The notes under the pieces are model-generated. The model saw only the letters and a program-made list of their open reading frames with translations, did not search any database and had not been told where the DNA came from. From a virus: 63,574 nt of DNA. The position numbers and the translations under genes were made by a program. Shown piece by piece: positions 57,189 through 63,574 of the stretch (position 1 is the stretch's first letter; the number at the start of each line of letters is the position of its first letter). The stretch lies in IMG/VR virus record IMGVR_UViG_3300046777_002930, positions 1-63,574 of that record. The stretch is one strand, 5' to 3'.

Positions 57189-57305
57189 ATGAAAACATTA
57201 GAAAAATTAATACAAAAATTTAATAACTGGCAAATGGAGAATCCGGCTAAATTTATTTTTATTCTTGGTTTTATTTCTGGACTAATTATAGGGTCTCTTT
57301 TTTAA
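57189..57305 (+). CDS. small membrane protein of the lysis region
   Basis: 38 residues: amphipathic start (TLEKLIQKFNNWQMENPAKF), span IFILGFISGLIIGSLF. Three bases after the spanin candidate. Could be a holin-type or antiholin-type peptide. Confidence 0.55.
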   Translation: MKTLEKLIQKFNNWQMENPAKFIFILGFISGLIIGSLF

Positions 57306-57355
57306 TTAAGAGATGTATTTAATATAAAATAAAAATATATTAATAATGGGTTTAT

Positions 57356-58006
57356 ATGGTCGGTTCTTCTCTTTTTTTTCATTCTGAATTTTTAACTGTA
57401 ATAGCTGCTTTTTTAACTGGAATAGTTGGACCAATTGCTCTGCTTTACGCTAAGCATCTTTTGGCTTTAAGAAAAGAAAAGGATAGAAATAAAAGGCGCA
57501 ATGATTTTAATATAACAATTGAAATGCAGCAAAAAATTAATTCTACTCTAAATATTTTGCAGAGCAAGTATGACTTAGATAGAGTTTGGATAGCTCAGTT
57601 TCATAATGGTGGTAATTTTTATCCAGGTAACAAAAGCATGAAAAAGCTTTCCGCGACATTTGAGGCTACTAAGCCTGGTGTTTCTACTGATTTAATGAAG
57701 CTACAAAATTTACCAATATCTTTTTTTAGCAAGGTGCTAACAGAAATGAATGAAAGCCAGTCTGGTGTGATTATAGAAACGGACGAAACTCATGAGAATG
57801 CTTTTAAAGATTTTTGGTTACATAGGGGCATTCATAGATCTTATATGTTTCCAATTATTTGCCTTGAGGGGGATTTTATTGCTATTCTTGGGGTTGATTT
57901 TAATGATACAGACGGAAGGCTGTCTGATGAGCTTTATAAGGAATTAGAAAGTGAAGCTAAATTGTTGTCTGGATACGTCGCGATAGTTTCTATTGAAAAG
58001 AAATAG
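57356..58006 (+). CDS. membrane-anchored GAF-like protein
   Basis: 216 residues. N-terminal span FLTVIAAFLTGIVGPIALLY (about 11-30), a basic helix, then a GAF-like sensor fold: LDRVWIAQFHNGGNFYPGN (about 74-92) and FPIICLEGDFIAILGVDF (about 165-182). Lies between the spanin and the holin candidate. A role in lysis timing is an attractive inference, but no ligand or partner can be named. Confidence 0.6.
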   Translation: MVGSSLFFHSEFLTVIAAFLTGIVGPIALLYAKHLLALRKEKDRNKRRNDFNITIEMQQKINSTLNILQSKYDLDRVWIAQFHNGGNFYPGNKSMKKLSATFEATKPGVSTDLMKLQNLPISFFSKVLTEMNESQSGVIIETDETHENAFKDFWLHRGIHRSYMFPIICLEGDFIAILGVDFNDTDGRLSDELYKELESEAKLLSGYVAIVSIEKK

Positions 58007-58014
58007 ATTTACAT

Positions 58015-58437
58015 ATGATCGAGGCAATTAAAAATACGGCAATTTCTCTAGTTTCGTATTTGAGTGGAAACTTAGTTCCACCAAATACTCCAATTCAAGA
58101 TGTAGAAAGAATGAAAGCCATAAATCATATGGCTTCTAGTAAATTTTATATTGTTTTTACTTCGGTTCTTATACTTGCTTTTTTTTATTTTGCAAGTCTT
58201 GGAATAATGTTTTTTATTCCAAAAAATCCAGAATTCGTTGCTGGATTTGTTACTATTTTTTCTAAAACAATTGAGATATTAGCTATCATAATAGCTTCTT
58301 ATGTTGGCGCTCAAGCCGTTGTAGATTTAAAATATGGAAGTAGTTCAGCGTCAACGATAGAAAGTGTTAACGAAAATATAAATAACGTAACAGTTATTGA
58401 AACAAATATAAAAGAAGATGATTATGAACTCAGATAA
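58015..58437 (+). CDS. candidate holin
   Basis: 140 residues with two spans, KFYIVFTSVLILAFFYFASL GIMFF (about 43-67) and FSKTIEILAIIIASYVGAQAV (about 82-102), and a charged C terminus. Its stop lies inside the start of the endolysin gene, the usual holin position. No family signature seen. Confidence 0.6.
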   Translation: MIEAIKNTAISLVSYLSGNLVPPNTPIQDVERMKAINHMASSKFYIVFTSVLILAFFYFASLGIMFFIPKNPEFVAGFVTIFSKTIEILAIIIASYVGAQAVVDLKYGSSSASTIESVNENINNVTVIETNIKEDDYELR

Positions 58438-59047
58438 GCCATCTAAAAAAGCGCTTGATTTATTATTAAAGTATGAAGTGGGCGGTGGTAGAGATTATTA
58501 TGAAAAATATTTATCTAAGTTCACATGGCCTGGAGGAGCTTCTGGTCCGACAATTGGAATAGGAATAGATTGCGCTTATTACTCTGAGGACGAATTATCT
58601 AATATATTTAGCTTTCTTAAAAAAGAAGAAATAGAATTAATCAAAAGTGCTTCTGGAAAAAGTTCCGAAAGAGGCAGAGAGTATACTAAGAAGCTTAGAG
58701 CTGCCGGAATAACTATTCAATGGGAAAAAGCTAAAGAGATTTTTGAGAATTTAACTTGGACAAAATTTACAAAATTAGCAGAAAAAACGTTTCCTGGGTT
58801 GTCTGATTTATGTCCAGATGCATATGGGGCTATTGTATCCCTAGTTTTTAATAGAGGGACAAGCTTGGTTGGAGAAAAAAGATTAGAAATGAGAAACATA
58901 AGAGTCTTGATTCCAAAGAAAGACTATAAAAAAATAGCTCATGAAATAAGGCAAATGAAAAGGATCTGGAGAGGTAAAAATCTTGATGGATTAATAGAAA
59001 GAAGAGAGTCGGAAGCTTTATTAGTTGAATCTTGTAGTAATATATAA
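58418..59047 (+). CDS. endolysin, pesticin/T4-lysozyme-like
   Basis: 209 residues. LLLKYEVGGGRDYYEKYLSK (Glu about 20 as catalytic acid), then TWPGGASGPTIGIGIDCAYY (about 36-55) resembles the GGxSGxTIGxGyD region of the pesticin-type lysozyme fold; AYGAIVSLVFNRGTSL (about 130-145) is the N-RG segment of muramidases. No signal peptide, so it needs a holin. Overlaps the holin gene by 20 nt; an alternative ATG at 58424 exists. Confidence 0.75.
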   Translation: MIMNSDKPSKKALDLLLKYEVGGGRDYYEKYLSKFTWPGGASGPTIGIGIDCAYYSEDELSNIFSFLKKEEIELIKSASGKSSERGREYTKKLRAAGITIQWEKAKEIFENLTWTKFTKLAEKTFPGLSDLCPDAYGAIVSLVFNRGTSLVGEKRLEMRNIRVLIPKKDYKKIAHEIRQMKRIWRGKNLDGLIERRESEALLVESCSNI

Positions 59048-59074
59048 AATTATTGTGACATTTTTTATATAATT

Positions 59075-59100
59075 GTGTAAATTTAAAATACAATAAAAAT
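59075..59100 (+). promoter_or_regulatory. GTGTA late-type promoter of the capsid genes
   Basis: GTGTAAATTTAAAATACAAT followed by AAAAAT, 43 nt before the ATG at 59118. Confidence 0.45.
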
Positions 59101-59117
59101 AAATTATTATTTATATC

Positions 59118-60800
59118 ATGCCAAAATTTGAAAATTCTTATATCTGGGTAAAAGATTTGGTAGCAGAAGAGTATAGACCTTCAGAAAAAATAAATTTTCC
59201 ATTTCAAACTATTTTTGCATCTGACCCTATAAGAGTTTTCTTGCCGCAAGAAACTGATATAAATATTGCTAAAGCTGGAATTGATTCTTTAAAACCTTTT
59301 CTGGATTCTTCAATTGATTTAGAAAAAAATTATGATTTAATTGGGGTTGCATTTAATGCTTTTGTTGTTAACAGAGCAAATAAAAATGGGCAAGTAATTT
59401 CTACAGATGTAGCTTTATCTTCCGTTGAGAATTTTAAATTCAAGCCGATGAATATAGAGCATAAGAGAAAAAATGTTGCCGGCTTGATAACTGGCTTTGG
59501 CTTTAGCGAATATGGAACGGATAAGCCTTTAACTTTGGATGAGGTTAAGGATAAAAAAGATCCATTCAATGTTGTCTTGAGCGGTTTTGTTTGGAGAATT
59601 GTAAATGAAGAATTTGCCGATAAGCTTGAAGCTTCCTCGGATCCGTCTTCCGAATCTTATCTTAGTATTTCTACTAGCTGGGAAATGGGATTTAGAAATT
59701 TCAATATAGCTAAGGGGTCATTAAATCTTTCTGAAGCCTCGATTCTTTCTGATGAGGCTGAAGTAGCAGAAATGAAAGATAAGTTAATGCATTTTGGCGG
59801 CAAGGGTTTTGATGATGATGGCGAGCCTTTATTTATTAATTTAATAGGTGAGGTTTTGCCTCTTGGAATAGGTTTTACAAATAATCCAGCAGCCGACGTT
59901 AAAGGCGTTAAGGTTTTTGGATCTAATGATTTAGAATCAAAAGAAGAAAATGAAGTTGAGGAAAAAGAGGAGTCTGACGTGAGTGACTTATCTATAAAAA
60001 GTTCCCAATTAGATGAAAAACTTGTAGAAACAAATATAATTTCAAATAAATTAGACGCGGATGATTTAGCTGCTGCTAATGTTGAAAAAGAAAAAACAAA
60101 AAAGGAAAATAAAAAAATGCTTATAAAATCTATTCAAGATTTAAATGACGATTCTTTAAAACAGATATGCGCTACTGATATTCGCGCTTTATTTGAAGAG
60201 GAAATTAAAAAGGCTAGCGAAAAATTTACCGAGGAGCAAGCTGCTAAAGACAGCGTTATTGCCGAAGCGGAAAAAACAAAGGCTGAACTTGAAGCTCAAT
60301 TAGAAGAGTTGAAACAAACCGGTGAACAATTAAAAGCCGAGCTTGAAAAAATTAAGCTAGAGGCAGAAGCTCGTGAAGCCGAAGAAGTTTTCCAAAATAG
60401 AATGTCTGGATTAGACGAGGATTTTTCTTTAGATGACGAAGAGCGTCAGATAATTGGTGAACAAATTAAAAATTTAGATCAGGAAGCTTTTGACAAATGG
60501 TATAAGGCTTTCAATGTTTTTGCTAAAGCTAAAAACAAAAAAATGATGATGGAGAAAAAAGAGGCTGAAGAAAAGATGAAAGAAAAAGAAGAAAGTAAAG
60601 CCTCCTCTATTGAAACAAAAGAATCTGCTGAAGTGATTGCTTCAGAGCAGGAAGAAAAAGAGCAAGAAGCTGCGGTCGTGCTTGAAAAGGCGCAGGCTGA
60701 AGAGGTTGCTCTTCCAAATGGAGCGATTGCTGAAGATAGCCTTAGGCAAAAATTTGCCAAAGCTTTCAATAGCAACACTATCAAAGTAGAAAATAAATAA
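59118..60800 (+). CDS. prohead protease fused to scaffold
   Basis: 560 residues. About 1-275: a capsid maturation protease-like domain with FKFKPMNIEHKRKNVAGLIT (about 109-128; His as candidate catalytic residue), SYLSISTSWEMGF (about 180-192; Ser) and VLPLGIGFTNNPAAD (about 248-262). About 330-560: Lys/Glu-rich coiled coil (AELEAQLEELKQTGEQLKAE) typical of scaffolds. Such fusions make both full protein and a shorter scaffold. Followed by decoration-like and major capsid genes, as in other phages. Confidence 0.75.
   Translation: MPKFENSYIWVKDLVAEEYRPSEKINFPFQTIFASDPIRVFLPQETDINIAKAGIDSLKPFLDSSIDLEKNYDLIGVAFNAFVVNRANKNGQVISTDVALSSVENFKFKPMNIEHKRKNVAGLITGFGFSEYGTDKPLTLDEVKDKKDPFNVVLSGFVWRIVNEEFADKLEASSDPSSESYLSISTSWEMGFRNFNIAKGSLNLSEASILSDEAEVAEMKDKLMHFGGKGFDDDGEPLFINLIGEVLPLGIGFTNNPAADVKGVKVFGSNDLESKEENEVEEKEESDVSDLSIKSSQLDEKLVETNIISNKLDADDLAAANVEKEKTKKENKKMLIKSIQDLNDDSLKQICATDIRALFEEEIKKASEKFTEEQAAKDSVIAEAEKTKAELEAQLEELKQTGEQLKAELEKIKLEAEAREAEEVFQNRMSGLDEDFSLDDEERQIIGEQIKNLDQEAFDKWYKAFNVFAKAKNKKMMMEKKEAEEKMKEKEESKASSIETKESAEVIASEQEEKEQEAAVVLEKAQAEEVALPNGAIAEDSLRQKFAKAFNSNTIKVENK
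60117..60800 (+). CDS. nested scaffold protein from internal start (candidate)
   Basis: In-frame ATG at 60117 with AAAGGA 10 nt upstream, exactly where the scaffold part begins (MLIKSIQDLNDDSLKQI). It would give a 227-residue scaffold without the protease, like the nested scaffolds of lambda (Nu3). Confidence 0.45.
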   Translation: MLIKSIQDLNDDSLKQICATDIRALFEEEIKKASEKFTEEQAAKDSVIAEAEKTKAELEAQLEELKQTGEQLKAELEKIKLEAEAREAEEVFQNRMSGLDEDFSLDDEERQIIGEQIKNLDQEAFDKWYKAFNVFAKAKNKKMMMEKKEAEEKMKEKEESKASSIETKESAEVIASEQEEKEQEAAVVLEKAQAEEVALPNGAIAEDSLRQKFAKAFNSNTIKVENK

Positions 60801-60840
60801 TAAACAAATAAATAAACAAATTAACAAATAAATAAAAAAT

Positions 60841-61371
60841 ATGGCTACAATTAGACCTTTTAGAGATTATGATGAGCATGAGGTTGTTAACCTTTTTGCT
60901 TTTGACGGTGGCTTAGCAAATAAAGGAACTTTCGTTACCGCTGCTGGTAGTGGATTTGATCTTTCTGCTGAAGCTGCTTTTGGAAATGACAGTTTTATTG
61001 ATGGGACTGTCTCCGCTAGATTTAACGTCTTAAATAAAGTTACCGCCGCTCCTTCTGGAACTGTTCCAGCTAAGGTTCTTGGAATGATGCTTAAGGATGT
61101 TAGATCGGTTGATGAAAATGGATACCCATTAAAGTTTGAACCACGTAAGGCTGCTGAGCGCGATGTTATCATTAGCGGTGAAGCTGTCCCCGTTGTTAAG
61201 CGCGGATTATTCCTTTATAGCGGAGTTGCTGGAACACCAGCGTTTGGAAGCGGACTTGGTATTAATACCAATGGCGAGCTTATTACTACAAATGATCCAA
61301 CTTTAATGGTTGCTAAAGCGCTTGGTCCAAAAGACGCAAACAACTTTGTTTTAATTGACATTAAGCTTTAA
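60841..61371 (+). CDS. head decoration-like protein
   Basis: 176 residues. Low charge, Gly/Ala-rich, beta-type: VNLFAFDGGLANKGTFVTAA, VPAKVLGMMLKDVRSVDENG, AVPVVKRGLFLYSG. Between protease-scaffold and major capsid protein, the place of decoration or stabilisation proteins (lambda gpD). No direct motif, so the call rests on position and composition. Confidence 0.6.
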   Translation: MATIRPFRDYDEHEVVNLFAFDGGLANKGTFVTAAGSGFDLSAEAAFGNDSFIDGTVSARFNVLNKVTAAPSGTVPAKVLGMMLKDVRSVDENGYPLKFEPRKAAERDVIISGEAVPVVKRGLFLYSGVAGTPAFGSGLGINTNGELITTNDPTLMVAKALGPKDANNFVLIDIKL

Positions 61372-61417
61372 TACAACGCTAAATAAAAAAATAAAATTTA
61401 GAAAATAAAATAAAAAT

Positions 61418-62542
61418 ATGAAAATTAAATTTGAAAAAACACCAGAGCAAGTTGAACTTGTGAAAGCTATGGGTTCAAGTAATAAGGTTCAGGCTCTTGA
61501 GGCTCAGGACGCTTTTGCTGCTTTTATTGCTCCAGTTATTCAGGAGGTTCTTTTACAGGCAGGTACCGCTGCCGCTATTTATGAAGACATGAGCTATGAT
61601 GAGGATGATTCTCCATCTATTCCCGTTGATCTTTATTATGGCGAGCCTGAGGGTACTTTTGCTGTTTGGCAGCAAACGGTTGCCGGTGGTCTTCCTACTC
61701 AACAGATTGGTAGCTTCCAAGAGATCAAGGTTTCTACCTATCCTCTTGATTCTGCTATTAGCTTTGATAAGCGTTATGTTCGCAAATGTCGTTTAGACGT
61801 TGTGGCTAGAGGTCTTGAAAGACTTTCTAATGATGTGCTTATCAAGCAAGAAAGAAACGCTTGGTATGTTGTTCTTAAAATGCTTGCTGATGCTCAAACA
61901 AAAAACGTTAATCATGTTTTTAGGGCTCAAGCTGCAAACGTTTTCCAGGTTGAAGATATCAACAAGGCAATTACTCTTCTCAAGAGATTGAATGCCGCTT
62001 ATAATGGCACTACTCCAGTTGGTAACGAAGGAAGAGGTTTAACAGATCTCTATGTTTCTCCTGAGATTATGGAGCAAATTCGTGGATTTGCTTATAATCC
62101 AGTTAATACAAAATTAGGTCCAGTTGGTGCAACTACTGGCGTTCCTCTTACCGATTCTGTCCGCGAGCGCATTTTCAATGCCGCTGGTATGACTGATATT
62201 TGGGGAGTTACGCTTCATGAGCTTCTTGAGCTTGGCGTTGGCGGCAAATACAATGTTCTTTTCGATCAAATCGCTGGAACAAAGAAATTTGCTAAACCAG
62301 GTGAGGATGTGAATACTCTAGGCTCTGCGTTTGCTGCTGATGATGAAATCCTCATTGGTATCGATCGTTCACGTAGATCATTTATTCGCACATTAGCTGT
62401 TAATGCTGAAACAGGTGGAAGCTTTAATCTTCGTCCAGATGACCAATTTTTGGCTCGCTCTGGCAAGGTTGGTTTTTATGGCGGCTTGGAAGAGGGTCGC
62501 GTCGCCCTTGATGCTAAAGCTGTTGCTGGCATTATTGTTTAA
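61418..62542 (+). CDS. major capsid protein
   Basis: 374 residues, HK97-like in size. AFAAFIAPVIQEVLLQAGTA, VDLYYGEPEGTFAVWQQTVA, LTDLYVSPEIMEQIRGFAYN and a C-terminal RSRRSFIRTLAVNAETGGSF then LRPDDQFLARSGKVGFYGGL are typical capsid features. Codon use (many CGT/CGC, GCT, GTT) is more biased than in the flanking late genes, as expected for the most expressed protein. Followed by a strong terminator. Confidence 0.88.
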   Translation: MKIKFEKTPEQVELVKAMGSSNKVQALEAQDAFAAFIAPVIQEVLLQAGTAAAIYEDMSYDEDDSPSIPVDLYYGEPEGTFAVWQQTVAGGLPTQQIGSFQEIKVSTYPLDSAISFDKRYVRKCRLDVVARGLERLSNDVLIKQERNAWYVVLKMLADAQTKNVNHVFRAQAANVFQVEDINKAITLLKRLNAAYNGTTPVGNEGRGLTDLYVSPEIMEQIRGFAYNPVNTKLGPVGATTGVPLTDSVRERIFNAAGMTDIWGVTLHELLELGVGGKYNVLFDQIAGTKKFAKPGEDVNTLGSAFAADDEILIGIDRSRRSFIRTLAVNAETGGSFNLRPDDQFLARSGKVGFYGGLEEGRVALDAKAVAGIIV

Positions 62543-62563
62543 TAAAAATAAACAAGTAAAATT

Positions 62564-62599
62564 AAAGAAAGCCCCGACTCGTTCGGGGCTTTCTTTTTT
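62564..62599 (+). terminator. intrinsic terminator after the capsid gene
   Basis: GAAAGCCCCGA-CTCGT-TCGGGGCTTTC, 11 bp perfect stem extended by AAA/TTT, followed by TTTTTTA. Confidence 0.95.
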
Positions 62600-62642
62600 A
62601 TTAAATAATCTTTTTTTTTAGTGATATTTATTATCACTAAAC

Positions 62643-62665
62643 GTGTAAACTAATTTATATAGTTA
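62643..62665 (+). promoter_or_regulatory. GTGTA/TATA late-type promoter motif
   Basis: GTGTAAACTAATTTATATAG, 40 nt before the ATG at 62683, just after the capsid terminator. Confidence 0.45.
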
Positions 62666-62682
62666 TATTTTTTTGATTAATT

Positions 62683-63126
62683 ATGATTCCAGCTATTTAT
62701 AATTTACCAGATGCTTATAGAGGCGATGCTTACGGTCCAATTTCTTTAAAAATAAAAGACTCTTCTGGAGGTTATTTAAGTGTTGCCGGAACTGAAATAA
62801 ATCTACATGTAAAAAATAAAAAAAATTGCGCAATAGTTTTAAGCTGGTCCACTCTTGATAATTCTGTGCAGACTCCGGATGATTATACTATAATTTTAAA
62901 AGAAAAAATTGGGTGTAAAATGGGGATGCCTCCTGGGGTTTATGATTATGATTTACAAATATTAAATCAAAAAAAAATGACAACCTATTTAAGGGGCACT
63001 CTTTCTGTGGCTGGTGATGTAACAAGAATAGATTTTTGTGATTGCGAGTTTAATGGCGGGTCTGCTACAGGTGTTGGAAATTCTTTTTGCTCTATTGAAT
63101 CTATTTTTTCTTTATCTCGAATCTAA
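62683..63126 (+). CDS. virion protein, BppU-like N-terminal type
   Basis: 147 residues. IYNLPDAYRGDAYGPISLKI (about 4-23) and PPGVYDYDLQILNQKKMTTY (about 84-103) match the R-GD ... G-x-Y-x-DLQ pattern of small phage baseplate or neck proteins (BppU N-terminal-like). Cys-rich tail (DFCDCEF). Probably a connector or baseplate component. Confidence 0.6.
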   Translation: MIPAIYNLPDAYRGDAYGPISLKIKDSSGGYLSVAGTEINLHVKNKKNCAIVLSWSTLDNSVQTPDDYTIILKEKIGCKMGMPPGVYDYDLQILNQKKMTTYLRGTLSVAGDVTRIDFCDCEFNGGSATGVGNSFCSIESIFSLSRI

Positions 63127-63134
63127 GAAAAACT

Positions 63135-63156
63135 GTGTATATACTCAAATAATATA
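63135..63156 (+). promoter_or_regulatory. GTGTA/TATA late-type promoter motif
   Basis: GTGTATATACTCAAATAATA directly before the ATG at 63157; close to the motif in front of the paralogue at 13649. Confidence 0.5.
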
Positions 63157-63574
63157 ATGGATATTTTATTAACATTGAATGCTGGAATGGGTGAAGGGCT
63201 TGGTCCAGATTTTTCTATTACTGCTGATGTGGGATTGGCTAATCCGGCAATACTTTCGAAAGCTGAATTACTAAATGGAAAAGTTGTTTCGGTAAGCGAT
63301 TGCGCTACAAGCATTACTATAACTTCTCTTGGTAAGTGCAATAATTCTATTAGCTTTTTTATAGCGCAAGCTACTCCTACGCCTACATCAACCATTACCC
63401 CTACGCCAACTGAAACCGCGACGCCTACGCCAACTGAAACCGCGACGCCTACGCCAACTGAAACCGCGACGCCTACGCCAACTGAAACCGCGACGCCTAC
63501 GCCAACTGAAACCGCGACGCCTACGCCAACTGAAACCGCGACGCCTACGCCAACTGAAACCGCGACGCCTACGC
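63157..63574 (+). CDS. Thr/Pro-repeat virion adhesin, 3' end outside window
   Basis: 139 codons visible, still open at the window edge. N-terminal domain (LGPDFSITADVGLANPAILS, KAELLNGKVVSVSDCATSIT) shared with 12399-13649 and 41466-41990. From about residue 80 a stalk of TPTETATP repeats begins and runs off the edge. The head domain is not visible. Third member of the family. Confidence 0.8.
   Translation, partial: MDILLTLNAGMGEGLGPDFSITADVGLANPAILSKAELLNGKVVSVSDCATSITITSLGKCNNSISFFIAQATPTPTSTITPTPTETATPTPTETATPTPTETATPTPTETATPTPTETATPTPTETATPTPTETATPT
63410..63574 (+). repeat. 24 bp in-frame tandem repeats coding TPTETATP
   Basis: Nearly seven perfect copies of ACGCCAACTGAAACCGCGAC plus GCCT, continuing past the edge. 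Coding array, no spacers. Confidence 0.92.

Noticed and set aside
57346-57360. Earlier ATG at 57346 for the GAF-like gene
   Set aside because: It lies in another frame; the ATG at 57356 opens the long frame.

Overview
This window looks like part of a large tailed bacteriophage genome (Caudoviricetes). It carries a contiguous late block (large terminase, portal, fibres, lysis genes, protease-scaffold, decoration-like protein, major capsid protein), an rIIA/rIIB pair, PhoH, a phage sigma-like factor, about nine tRNA or tRNA-like genes and many tiny hypothetical genes. No ribosomal, integrase or recognisable bacterial housekeeping genes were seen. A spanin-like lipoprotein with a C-terminal membrane anchor suggests a Gram-negative host. 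Autotransporter-type beta repeats in one fibre gene are weak hints of a Verrucomicrobia/Planctomycetes-like environment. The standard code is used. All functions are read from motifs; no database search was possible.

Layout. (1) 1-1.4 kb: two small + genes and a tRNA cluster (Arg, Leu, a class II tRNA with UAU anticodon, Met) interrupted by an HNH endonuclease. (2) 1.4-13.65 kb, minus strand: a 12 kb operon that starts with a Thr/Pro-repeat virion-like protein and continues through glycosyltransferase-like proteins, a sulfotransferase, a WcbI-like protein, GDP-mannose 3,5-epimerase, a GT23-like fucosyltransferase, DUF5672, two RgpF-like proteins, a methyltransferase and UDP-galactopyranose mutase. 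(3) 13.65-14.6 kb: divergent AT-rich spacer with tRNA-Thr. (4) 14.6-22.8 kb, plus strand: small secreted proteins, a cloverleaf-like RNA, rIIA, rIIB, a RuvB-like AAA+ ATPase and a HTH protein. (5) 22.8-37.6 kb, minus strand: about 50 small genes in short operons, with tRNAs and a large structured RNA candidate at 27.8-28.4 kb. (6) 38-40.1 kb plus: membrane/coiled-coil genes. (7) 40.3-42 kb minus: three virion-like genes. (8) 42.1-63.6 kb plus: PhoH, sigma-like factor, nuclease, terminase, portal, fibres, lysis cassette, capsid genes, ending inside another Thr/Pro-repeat gene.

Three regulatory layers can be read directly. Early-type units in 0.3 kb and 14.8-37.6 kb use TTGACA-17 bp-TAnnnT promoters, and in many of them the ATG starts only 6-7 nt after the -10 box, so the mRNAs are probably leaderless. 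Structural and glycan genes lack these and instead often have a GTGTA box followed by TATA-rich DNA about 20-40 nt upstream; the sigma-like factor at 44.2 kb is the natural candidate to read it. In the 16.6-36.9 kb region almost every operon ends with a copy of a GC-rich hairpin repeat (core GGGCCC-rich dyad inside an ACTTACG/CGTAAGT dyad), oriented with transcription.

The most interesting proposal is that the glycan operon and the Thr/Pro-repeat proteins form one system: a phage that builds a mucin-like, glycosylated (possibly L-galactose-, galactofuranose- and sulfate-bearing) surface on its own virion fibres.
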